This document shows positions 1-5,666 of a stretch of 7,243 nucleotides of DNA, piece by piece (the first letter of the stretch is position 1; every line of letters starts with the position of its first letter). The notes below the pieces were generated by a model. It saw only the letters and a program-made list of their open reading frames with translations. It did not search any database and was not told where the DNA came from. Origin of the DNA: Neptunomonas sp. (GTDB lineage: Bacteria > Pseudomonadota > Gammaproteobacteria > Pseudomonadales > Balneatricaceae); contig SDWN01000747.1 of the NCBI GenBank assembly GCA_004195305.1, positions 1 to 7,243 of the forward strand. Direction: 5' to 3'. A program made the position numbers and the translations under genes.

Positions 1-361
1 GCCCGCAACCAACCCGCGCCGCTGCGGCCATCACCGCGGGGGTGCTGGTATCCACCGAAACCACCACATCCAGCTCGCGAACCAGCGCCTCTATGGCAGG
101 TACAACCCGATCTAACTCCTGCTGCTCGCCGATCGACACAGCACCCGGACGTGTGGACTCACCGCCAACATCCAGCAGCGTTGCGCCCGCCTCAACCATT
201 GCCTCCGCCCGAGCAAGCAACCCCGACAGATCCACGCGGTTGCCGCAATAGAGCTGTCCGCCATCAGAAAACGAATCAGGGGTAACATTGAGAATCCCCA
301 TCACCTGAGGACGACTCAGCGACAGGCTGCGTGATCCAAATTGAAACAGTCGATCAGTCAT
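1..361 (-). CDS. folP: Dihydropteroate synthase, N-terminal part (truncated by window edge)
   Basis: Cytoplasmic folate-pathway enzyme that condenses p-aminobenzoate with dihydropterin pyrophosphate to give dihydropteroate; it is the sulfonamide target. Translating the minus strand from the ATG at 361 gives 120 codons. The family signatures are clear: VMGILNVTPDSFSDGG (residues 20-35), then AGATLLDVGGESTRPGA (about residues 58-74), then SVDTSTPAVM (about 101-110). These correspond to the first half of the TIM barrel, including the first pterin/pyrophosphate-binding loops. The C-terminal half lies left of the window. No strong Shine-Dalgarno is visible before the ATG. The gene follows ftsH in the same direction, but a terminator sits between them, so it may depend on read-through or its own promoter. 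The ftsH-folP order is common in gammaproteobacteria, usually followed by glmM, which is not visible here. Confidence 0.96.
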   Translation of the reverse strand, partial: MTDRLFQFGSRSLSLSRPQVMGILNVTPDSFSDGGQLYCGNRVDLSGLLARAEAMVEAGATLLDVGGESTRPGAVSIGEQQELDRVVPAIEALVRELDVVVSVDTSTPAVMAAAARVGCG

Positions 362-418
362 ATATCCGCATCTCAACAAGCAGCCCCTCTACAAACACCC
401 CTAACGAGCACTTCTGAT

Positions 419-447
419 AAAAAAAGCCGACTAATAGCCGGCCTTTT
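419..447 (-). terminator. Rho-independent terminator after ftsH
   Basis: Read on the minus strand: GCCGGC, loop TATTA, GTCGGC, then seven T. The stem is 6 bp with one G-U pair, and A residues upstream can pair with the T tract. It starts about 22 nt after the ftsH stop codon and lies about 60 nt before the folP start. On the plus strand the same hairpin is followed by only four T, so it is a much weaker terminator in that direction. Confidence 0.8.
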
Positions 448-469
448 ATCGATACTAAAACCCATTTAA

Positions 470-2434
470 TCAGAGCACGGGCTTATCTGAAGCACCCTGA
501 TCATCCGCACCATCCGCACCATCCGCACCATCCAACTCTTGATCCGAGCCACCCTCTGACTCAGCAGCATCATCCTTTACAGCGGAAGCAGCACTGCCAT
601 TCTCATCCCAACCTTCCGGCTCGCTTACCGGTTGACGCGCCATCAACTGACCAATCTGATCACTATCGAGGGTCTCGTACTTCATCAGCGCCTCGGCCAT
701 CGCCTCAAGAATATCCCGATTATCCTCAAGCAACGTCTCAGCACGGGCGTAGCAGTCATCGATCACGGTACGCACCTCTTCATCAATCAGCTTAGCCGTC
801 TCACCGGAAACACCTTTAGCCGCCTGACCCGGCATCCGCCCAAACGGATCGCTGTCCTCATCTTCATACAGTAGCGGCCCGAGCTTCTCCGACAAGCCCC
901 ACTTGGTCGCCATACTGCGCGCCAGCTGAGTGGCACGCTGAATATCGTTAGACGCCCCGGTTGTCACACCATCGACCCCCAACGTCATCTGCTCAGCAAT
1001 ACGGCCACCATAGAGACTGCAGATCTGACTCATAATCGCCCGCTTGGATAGACTGTAACGATCCTCTTCGGGCAGAAACATCGTCACACCCAGAGCACGC
1101 CCACGCGGAATAATTGAGACCTTATAAACCGGATCGTGATCGGGCACCAGCCGCCCGATAATGACATGGCCCGCTTCGTGATAGGCGGTATTCAAACGTT
1201 CGGCATCAGACATCACCATCGAGCGCCGCTCGGCACCCATCAGAACCTTGTCTTTGGCCTTCTCGAACTGCTCCATACCTACCGTACGCAGATTACAACG
1301 CGCGGAAAACAACGCAGCCTCGTTGACCAGATTCGCCAGATCGGCACCCGAGAAACCGGGGGTGCCGCGCGCAATCAGGTCGGGCTTAACATCATCAGCC
1401 ATCGGCACTTTGCGCATATGCACTTTCAAAATTTGTTCACGACCGCGGATATCGGGCAAGCTAACCACCACCTGCCGGTCGAAACGCCCCGGACGCAACA
1501 GCGCTTTATCAAGCACATCCGGACGGTTGGTCGCAGCGATAACGATAACCCCTTCGGTTCCTTCGAAGCCATCCATCTCCACCAGCAATTGGTTCAATGT
1601 CTGCTCACGCTCATCATTACCACCACCCATACCGGCGCCACGATGGCGCCCCACCGCATCGATCTCGTCGATAAAGATGATGCAAGGTGACTGCTTCTTC
1701 GCCTGCTCAAACATGTCACGCACCCGTGACGCACCCACACCGACAAACATCTCGACAAAATCGGAACCGGAAATACTGAAGAAGGGGACCTTTGCCTCAC
1801 CCGCAATCGCCTTAGCCAGCAAGGTTTTACCGGTGCCCGGAGATCCTGACAGCAACACACCCTTAGGAATATGCCCACCCAGACGGTGGAACTTACCCGG
1901 ATCCATCAGAAACTCAACCAGCTCCTGGACCTCCTCCTTGGCCTCCTCTACACCTGCGACGTCGGCGAAGGTGGTCTTGATCTGGTCTTCGCTAAGCAGC
2001 CGCGCCTTGCTCTTGCCAAAGGACATGGGTCCACCCTTCCCACCCCCGCCGCCTTGCATCTGGCGCATGAAAAACATGAAGACAGCAATGATCACCAGGA
2101 TCGGGAAGCTCGCCACCAGCAACTGACTCCAGATGCTCTGCTGCTCCGGCTGCTTGCCCTCTATCACAACGCCATGGTTATACAGATCGTCAACCAGCTT
2201 AGGATCCTGCAGCGCCGGACGCACCGTAACAAAACGGTTACCGCCTTGCAGCTCACCGCTAATCTCATAACCCTCAACAACGACGCGAGTCACCTGATCG
2301 CTACGCACCTGCTCGATAAACTGAGAATAACTAAGCTTATTAGCCTCAGGCTCAGTATTAAAATTATTGAAAACCGTCAGCAGCACGGCAGCAATGATCA
2401 GCCACAACACCAGGTTTTTTGCCATATCGTTCAA
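470..2434 (-). CDS. ftsH: ATP-dependent zinc metalloprotease FtsH
   Basis: Inner-membrane AAA+ protease that forms hexamers and degrades misassembled membrane proteins and selected cytosolic regulators (in E. coli, sigma-32 and LpxC). The 654-aa product has a complete architecture: TM helix about 8-24, periplasmic domain about 25-100, TM helix about 103-123, glycine-rich linker 128-135, Walker A GSPGTGKT (197-204), pore motif FVG (230-232), Walker B IIFIDEID (252-259), second region of homology with RPGRFDR (314-320), zinc site HEAGH (419-423), and a third zinc ligand, probably Asp497 in GASNDIQRAT. No key residue is missing. The start is TTG: an AAGGAG lies 6 nt upstream, while the ATG at codon 4 would be 15 nt away. 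The last 45 or so residues form an acidic, low-complexity tail containing a GAD repeat. It lies 75 bp downstream of rlmE, the usual ftsJ-ftsH pairing, and is followed by a terminator. Confidence 0.99.
   Translation of the reverse strand: MNDMAKNLVLWLIIAAVLLTVFNNFNTEPEANKLSYSQFIEQVRSDQVTRVVVEGYEISGELQGGNRFVTVRPALQDPKLVDDLYNHGVVIEGKQPEQQSIWSQLLVASFPILVIIAVFMFFMRQMQGGGGGKGGPMSFGKSKARLLSEDQIKTTFADVAGVEEAKEEVQELVEFLMDPGKFHRLGGHIPKGVLLSGSPGTGKTLLAKAIAGEAKVPFFSISGSDFVEMFVGVGASRVRDMFEQAKKQSPCIIFIDEIDAVGRHRGAGMGGGNDEREQTLNQLLVEMDGFEGTEGVIVIAATNRPDVLDKALLRPGRFDRQVVVSLPDIRGREQILKVHMRKVPMADDVKPDLIARGTPGFSGADLANLVNEAALFSARCNLRTVGMEQFEKAKDKVLMGAERRSMVMSDAERLNTAYHEAGHVIIGRLVPDHDPVYKVSIIPRGRALGVTMFLPEEDRYSLSKRAIMSQICSLYGGRIAEQMTLGVDGVTTGASNDIQRATQLARSMATKWGLSEKLGPLLYEDEDSDPFGRMPGQAAKGVSGETAKLIDEEVRTVIDDCYARAETLLEDNRDILEAMAEALMKYETLDSDQIGQLMARQPVSEPEGWDENGSAASAVKDDAAESEGGSDQELDGADGADGADDQGASDKPVL
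502..534 (-). repeat. 9-bp tandem repeat inside the ftsH 3' end
   Basis: The plus-strand unit CATCCGCAC occurs three times without interruption (502-510, 511-519, 520-528), followed by a partial fourth copy (529-534). On the coding strand it encodes consecutive Gly-Ala-Asp triplets in the acidic C-terminal tail of FtsH. Because the unit is a multiple of three, copy-number change by slippage would keep the frame. Confidence 0.9.
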
Positions 2435-2440
2435 GCGAGG

Positions 2441-2446
2441 CTCCTT
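2441..2446 (-). promoter_or_regulatory. Shine-Dalgarno that sets the TTG start of ftsH
   Basis: AAGGAG on the minus strand, separated by 6 nt from the TTG at 2434 and by 15 nt from the next in-frame ATG at 2425. The spacing favours TTG. The resulting N-terminus (MNDMAKNL) also lines up with the MSDMAKNL form of E. coli FtsH as I recall it. Confidence 0.75.
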
Positions 2447-2509
2447 GTAAGCTACTCTATAACTGCCTTTCCAAAAAGAAAGACAACGGTTTTCGACTCT
2501 GCCGCAATA

Positions 2510-3130
2510 CTACCCTTTAAACCCGCGACAGAGCTGATAAATTTCCCGTGAACGGGCACGGGACGAATCGGGCTTACGCGACTGCACCTTAGTAAAGTTC
2601 TGTCGCATCTCCGCTAACAACGGATCAAACCCCTCCCCCTGAAAAACCTTGGCCAGAAACACCCCATTGGGTTTCAACACCTGCCGAGCCAGATCCAAAG
2701 CAAGCTCAACCAGATAGATCGCCCGCGGCTGATCAATTGAGTTCATACCGCTCATATTGGGGGCCATATCTGAAATTACAAGGTCAACCTGACGACCATC
2801 AATCGCGGCGACGATCTGCTCATAGACGGATTCCTCGGTAAAGTCACCCTGAATGAAGGTCACATCCGCCAACGCATCCATTGGCAATATATCTGAAGCA
2901 ACGACCCGGCCGCTGTCTCCGAGTTTCTCAGCCGCGACCTGCGACCAGCCCCCAGGCGCCGATCCTAAATCCACGACAATCATTCCCGGGCGAAACAAAC
3001 GATCCTTTTTATCCAGCTCAAGCAGCTTATAACTCGCCCTTGAACGATAGCCTTCATCCTTGGCCCGTTGGACATAAGAATCATCAAAATGTTCCTTCAA
3101 CCACTGACCACTACTTTTAGATCGTGCCAC
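2510..3130 (-). CDS. rlmE: 23S rRNA (uridine-2552-2'-O)-methyltransferase RlmE (FtsJ/RrmJ)
   Basis: SAM-dependent enzyme that methylates the ribose of U2552 in the 23S A-loop, a late step in 50S maturation. Numbering from the upstream GTG at 3154 (214 codons), the SAM-binding motif VDLGSAPGGWSQ is at 61-72. The K-D-K-E catalytic tetrad is complete: Lys43 (RSRASYKL), Asp129 (SDMAPN), Lys169 (FLAKVFQGEG) and Glu204 (SSRARSRE). The start is uncertain. I chose the GTG at 3130 (206 aa) because it gives MARSKSS, which matches the N-terminus of Pseudomonas homologues as I recall it, and has a GGAG 11 nt upstream. The GTG at 3154 adds eight residues and has no visible Shine-Dalgarno. The gene precedes ftsH and is divergent from yhbY. 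Its upstream region is occupied by a degenerate copy of repeat family A, so its promoter must lie in or next to that repeat. Heat-shock control is known in E. coli but I cannot show it here. Confidence 0.96.
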   Translation of the reverse strand: MARSKSSGQWLKEHFDDSYVQRAKDEGYRSRASYKLLELDKKDRLFRPGMIVVDLGSAPGGWSQVAAEKLGDSGRVVASDILPMDALADVTFIQGDFTEESVYEQIVAAIDGRQVDLVISDMAPNMSGMNSIDQPRAIYLVELALDLARQVLKPNGVFLAKVFQGEGFDPLLAEMRQNFTKVQSRKPDSSRARSREIYQLCRGFKG

Positions 3131-3168
3131 GCTATCATCTGCTCCGGTTTTCACTACAATCGATCAAG

Positions 3169-3287
3169 CTCAGGCAAATTTTCCAATCTATCACGATTAA
3201 ATGCGAGCTATTTAGCCATAAAAATCGCACAAACACCCAAAATCGACCCATCTTCAGCAGATCAGTGTTAAGTCCTGCGCACTCCTA
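3169..3287 (-). repeat. Repeat family A, degenerate truncated copy (A1)
   Basis: The reverse complement of this stretch aligns colinearly with the start of copy A2 at 3356. A 21-nt block matches 20/21 (3255-3275 against 3367-3387). A 12-nt block, GCGAGCTATTTA (3203-3214), matches perfectly to 3429-3440, at almost the same distance (40 against 41 nt). A further block of about 39 nt (roughly 3170-3208) matches at about 28 positions. The last 45 bp or so of the A2 element has no counterpart here, so this copy is eroded at its rlmE-proximal end. The ends facing A2 read AGGAG in both copies. It fills most of the region directly upstream of rlmE. Confidence 0.75.
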
Positions 3288-3327
3288 AGGTAAAATAGAT
3301 CTTTGTTCCACTATCCCCTCACGCGTC

Positions 3328-3344
3328 GCGGATCCAAAATCCGC
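3328..3344. repeat. Small hairpin between the two family A copies
   Basis: GCGGAT, loop CCAAA, ATCCGC: a perfect 6 bp stem with a 5 nt loop. It has no T tract on either side, so it is not an obvious terminator. It lies in the 68 bp spacer (3288-3355), which otherwise shows only a weak TAAAAT at 3291-3296 that might act as a -10 box for yhbY. Confidence 0.4.
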
Positions 3345-3355
3345 TCGCCTAAGCA

Positions 3356-3518
3356 AGGAGCCTGTCGGACTTAACACTAATCTGCTGCGGAAAAATCGAA
3401 TTGGGTCATATTCCCCGATCTCTCTCGTTAAATAGCTCGCTATTCGCCTCGATAGATCGAAAAATCTGCCTCAAATCGTCTTCCCCTCGCTACGATCGGC
3501 TAAGTGCGACAGACTCCT
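3356..3518 (+). repeat. Repeat family A, full-length palindromic MITE-like element (A2)
   Basis: A 163 bp element with terminal inverted repeats. The left end (3356-3375) and the reverse complement of the right end (3499-3518) agree at 17 of 20 positions; both begin AGGAG and contain CTGTCG. The symmetry runs through the element: a 25-nt stretch of the left arm matches the right arm at 18 positions with a one-base offset, and the exact centre is the hairpin AATAGC-TC-GCTATT at 3431-3444. No ORF of note lies inside it. It ends 29 bp before the yhbY start, so any yhbY promoter lies in it or in the spacer to its left, or transcripts start very close to the gene. Confidence 0.75.
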
Positions 3519-3547
3519 AGACCCTACGAAAGGTTGACCACACTATT

Positions 3548-3850
3548 ATGAGCTTAACAGCCACACAAAAAAAGCAGTTCCGCAGCCTGGGCCACAGCCT
3601 GAATCCGGTCGTCACCGTCGCAGGCAACGGCTTGACCAAAGGCGTCCAACTAGAGGTTGATCGCGCCCTGGAAGACCATGAGCTGATCAAGGTAAAGTTC
3701 AATGTCGGGGATCGCGAGGTTAAAAAGGTCTTGATCAATCAACTGTGCGACCAGGTCCGGGCAGAAGTCGTGCAACAGATCGGCAACATCGCGCTCATCT
3801 ACCGCGCCGCAGAAGAGTCCGATCCAAAGCTATCCAACCTGCTGCGCTAA
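3548..3850 (+). CDS. yhbY: YhbY/CRM-domain RNA-binding protein, 50S assembly factor
   Basis: Small cytoplasmic KH-like (CRS1_YhbY, CRM domain) RNA-binding protein; the E. coli protein associates with pre-50S ribosomal particles. The 100-aa length fits the family, about 97 aa in E. coli. Visible signatures are LTATQKKQFRSLGHSLNPVV at the N-terminus, the loop AGNGLTKGV (25-33) and the helix/strand segment ALEDHELIKVKF (40-51). The family GxxG loop aligns to A25-G26-N27-G28, so its first glycine appears to be alanine; I think this also occurs in some other gammaproteobacteria but could not check. A GAAAGG at 3528-3533 is the only Shine-Dalgarno candidate, and its 14 nt spacing is long. It is transcribed divergently from rlmE, and a family B palindrome begins 10 nt after its stop codon. 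Confidence 0.96.
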   Translation: MSLTATQKKQFRSLGHSLNPVVTVAGNGLTKGVQLEVDRALEDHELIKVKFNVGDREVKKVLINQLCDQVRAEVVQQIGNIALIYRAAEESDPKLSNLLR

Positions 3851-3860
3851 CCCGCGCTCT

Positions 3861-4002
3861 AACAGGCTGCTGAATAGCGTTAGCGAGGCCGCGAGACTAG
3901 GCAAAAACGACCGAAAAAACGCAGTTTATAGCTATAAATGAGCATTTTGAGGTCGTTTTTAACGACGTATCAGCAACGCAGGTAGATTTTCAACAACCTG
4001 CT
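3861..4002 (+). repeat. Repeat family B, full-length TA-flanked palindromic MITE-like element (B1)
   Basis: A 142 bp imperfect palindrome whose two 71-nt arms align end to end with no net indel. The terminal 14 nt match 11/14 (AACAGGCTGCTGAA against AGCAGGTTGTTGAA). An internal AAAAACGACC (3903-3912) is perfectly complementary to GGTCGTTTTT (3951-3960). The centre is the perfect palindrome TTTATAGCTATAAA at 3925-3938. All three terminal mismatches are transitions, two of which could pair as G-U in RNA. TA occurs at both borders (3860-3861 and 4002-4003), consistent with a TA target duplication as made by IS630/Tc1-mariner-type transposases; that origin is inference. It begins 10 nt after the yhbY stop and could terminate or protect that transcript. 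A second copy starts at 7169. Confidence 0.8.
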
Positions 4003-4003
4003 A

Positions 4004-4029
4004 AGGGTTGCCGGAGCTGCGGCAACCCT
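4004..4029. repeat. Perfect 10-bp inverted repeat adjoining element B1
   Basis: AGGGTTGCCG, loop GAGCTG, CGGCAACCCT. The stem is perfect, 10 bp and GC-rich. No T tract follows on either strand, so it is not a classical intrinsic terminator. It begins directly after the right TA border of B1. It could be an RNA hairpin, a protein-binding site, or the remains of another element. Confidence 0.6.
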
Positions 4030-4237
4030 ACCTGCCCATTTATCTACCCACCTAATCACCCAAGCAAACCCCAAAAAGCTCCCGACACCGTTCAAAACTC
4101 GACCAAAACCCAACCTATGTCAAACATCCTGCCCGCCGGGACAGCTCTTAATATAAACCTTGACCTAGCGCAACACTCGACCTCCCACTCTTGTCTAGAC
4201 TCCGAACATTCGCGTTTCGCCCATTCGAAACAGAACC
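4030..4237. other. Non-coding stretch with no recognised feature
   Basis: About 208 bp between the palindrome and the Shine-Dalgarno of the small ORF. It is C- and A-rich on the plus strand, and I see no credible ORF or RNA gene. A TTAATATAA at 4148-4156 could be a -10-like box for the downstream small ORF, but I see no matching -35 at normal spacing. Confidence 0.4.
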
Positions 4238-4242
4238 AGGAG
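4238..4242 (+). promoter_or_regulatory. Shine-Dalgarno for the 66-aa small ORF
   Basis: AGGAG (extended AGGAGAG to 4244) ends 7 nt before the TTG at 4250. This is one of the two best ribosome-binding sites in the window and is the main argument that the small ORF is translated from a TTG start. Confidence 0.65.
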
Positions 4243-4249
4243 AGCACTT

Positions 4250-4450
4250 TTGAAGCAACAACCAACCCCTCTTATCGAACTCCGTGACACCTACCGGCTC
4301 CTTCGCACCCTGCCTCTCGCTAACAAAAGCAACGATGAACTCGAACAACTTGCCGATCGCCTCGCCGGCGCCCGCAGCCTGCTGGAACTCAACCGCCTGA
4401 TCCGGCCATTGCGACAAGCCAGCAATGAACAGGCTACACAGTTACCTTAA
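4250..4450 (+). CDS. Hypothetical small helical protein, 66 aa
   Basis: I do not recognise this protein. It starts at TTG with a well-placed AGGAG 7 nt upstream and ends at TAA, 76 bp before dapE. The sequence is highly charged and leucine-rich (LIELRDTYRLLRTLP, then DELEQLADRLAGARSLLELN), which suggests two or three amphipathic helices and a small soluble protein. It has no cysteine, signal peptide or membrane segment. It lies in the direction of dapE but is probably separated from it by a dapE promoter. The alternative is a chance ORF. The Shine-Dalgarno and the coherent helical composition argue for a real gene; the lack of any recognised homologue argues for caution. Confidence 0.6.
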   Translation: MKQQPTPLIELRDTYRLLRTLPLANKSNDELEQLADRLAGARSLLELNRLIRPLRQASNEQATQLP

Positions 4451-4454
4451 TCAA

Positions 4455-4484
4455 TGACCACAGCGGGCCAATTCTCGCTATAAT
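4455..4484 (+). promoter_or_regulatory. Candidate sigma-70 promoter for dapE
   Basis: A consensus TATAAT at 4479-4484 lies 42 bp before the dapE start, in the gap after the small ORF. The best -35 candidates are poor: TGACCA at 4455-4460 with an 18 nt spacer, or ATGACC one base earlier with 19 nt. If real, it would drive dapE-rlmA and the two genes after them. Confidence 0.4.
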
Positions 4485-4526
4485 CGCCTACCTGTACCCA
4501 ACTCCAATCCAAGGTAGCGCGCTCCG

Positions 4527-5666
4527 ATGGCATTTTCTTCCCCCACCCTGTCCCTGGCGATCGAACTCATTGCCCGCCCCTCAGTGACACCTGATGACGC
4601 AGGCTGCCAGGAGCTGCTAATCCAACGCCTGCAACAACTCGGATTTAACATTGAGCGCCTTCCCTTTGAGGACGTCAGTAACCTCTGGGCCAGACGCGGC
4701 AGCACTGGGCCGCTGTTTTGCTTTGCTGGCCACACCGACGTGGTTCCGTCGGGACCCGCCGAGCAATGGACCTATCCGCCGTTCGCCCCCCAGATTCACG
4801 AAGGCAATCTGTACGGCCGGGGTACGGCCGACATGAAAGGTAGCATCGCCGCCTTTATCACCGCACTGGAACGCTTTATTGGCCACCACCCCGACCACAA
4901 CGGCTCGATCGCCCTGCTAATCACCTCTGATGAAGAGGGCGACTTCATCAATGGCACTCCCCGGGTGGTTGATGTATTAGAAGCCCGCAACGAAAAGATC
5001 GACTGGTGCATTGTCGGCGAGCCGAGCAGCACCAAACAGGTCGGCGATGTGATCAAGAATGGACGCCGTGGCTCAATCAGCGGCACCCTGAAAATTCACG
5101 GCAAGCAGGGCCACGTTGCCTACCCGCACCTGGTGCGCAATCCGATCCATCTGGCTGCACCCGCGCTGGCCGAACTCTCCGCAGAAAGTTGGGATCAGGG
5201 CAACGCCTACTTCCCCCCCACCAGCCTGCAGATCTCCAATATCCATGCGGGAACAGGCGCCACCAACGTGGTTCCCGGCGAGCTTGAGGCCAAGTTTAAT
5301 CTGCGCTTTTCTACCGAACTGAACGCCGGGCAGATCAAACAACGCGTTCACGCCATCCTCGACAAGCACCAGCTCGACTACGCGCTCGACTGGGTGCTGT
5401 CCGGTAACCCTTTTATCACCGAACAGGGCTCACTGGTCAATGCCTGCCGCGCTAGCATCAAAGCGATCACCGGCCTCGATGCCGAACTTTCCACGTCCGG
5501 CGGCACCTCAGACGGCCGCTTTATTGCGCCGACCGGCGCTCAGGTCGTCGAGCTAGGCCCCTGTAACGCCACGATCCACCAAGTCAATGAGCACGTTCGC
5601 GCCAAAGACCTGAACACCCTCTCCGAGCTCTACGAAAACATTCTCGCCAGGCTACTACTGCCATGA
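4527..5666 (+). CDS. dapE: Succinyl-diaminopimelate desuccinylase
   Basis: Cytoplasmic M20-family di-zinc enzyme that hydrolyses N-succinyl-L,L-diaminopimelate to L,L-diaminopimelate and succinate, in the succinylase branch of lysine and peptidoglycan precursor synthesis. The 379-aa length fits the family (about 375-380). All catalytic and metal residues are present: His69 and Asp71 (AGHTD), bridging Asp102 (RGTADMKG), catalytic Glu136 and ligand Glu137 (SDEEGD), Glu165 (GEPSS) and His351 (TIHQVNEH). These sit at a constant offset of +2 from the H. influenzae numbering as I recall it. The dimerisation domain spans roughly 180-290. The ATG at 4527 follows an AAGG 12 nt upstream. It overlaps rlmA by 4 nt (ATGA), suggesting translational coupling. 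Confidence 0.98.
   Translation: MAFSSPTLSLAIELIARPSVTPDDAGCQELLIQRLQQLGFNIERLPFEDVSNLWARRGSTGPLFCFAGHTDVVPSGPAEQWTYPPFAPQIHEGNLYGRGTADMKGSIAAFITALERFIGHHPDHNGSIALLITSDEEGDFINGTPRVVDVLEARNEKIDWCIVGEPSSTKQVGDVIKNGRRGSISGTLKIHGKQGHVAYPHLVRNPIHLAAPALAELSAESWDQGNAYFPPTSLQISNIHAGTGATNVVPGELEAKFNLRFSTELNAGQIKQRVHAILDKHQLDYALDWVLSGNPFITEQGSLVNACRASIKAITGLDAELSTSGGTSDGRFIAPTGAQVVELGPCNATIHQVNEHVRAKDLNTLSELYENILARLLLP

Noticed and set aside
2456..2486. Possible ftsH promoter on the minus strand (TATAGA with TTGTCT, 19 nt apart)
   Set aside because: Both boxes are imperfect and the spacing is long; not strong enough to list as a feature.
1136..2551. Long plus-strand ORFs (184, 226 and 292 codons) opposite ftsH
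   Set aside because: They are antisense to a fully intact ftsH, have low-complexity or histidine/serine-rich products and no recognisable domain; they reflect codon bias of the real gene.
3155..3547. A small RNA gene in the rlmE/yhbY gap
   Set aside because: The structure is explained by the two inverted family A copies, and I see no promoter plus terminator pair bounding a transcript.
3861..4002. Element B1 as a standard rho-independent terminator
   Set aside because: The stem is far longer than usual and interrupted, and the T run (3956-3960) lies inside the element rather than after a compact GC stem. It may still reduce read-through, but the classical label does not fit.
3169..4029. CRISPR array or tandem-repeat locus in the two repeat-rich gaps
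   Set aside because: The repeats are two unrelated families of long palindromes, each in one or two copies, with no regular repeat-spacer pattern and no cas genes.
4148..4417. Minus-strand 89-codon ORF over the small TTG ORF
   Set aside because: It has no good ribosome-binding site, a composition typical of an antisense shadow, and its 3' end runs into non-coding sequence. The plus-strand ORF has the better start signal.
4617..5369. Several 85-98 codon ORFs antisense or out of frame in dapE
   Set aside because: They overlap a complete, motif-verified dapE and show no family features.
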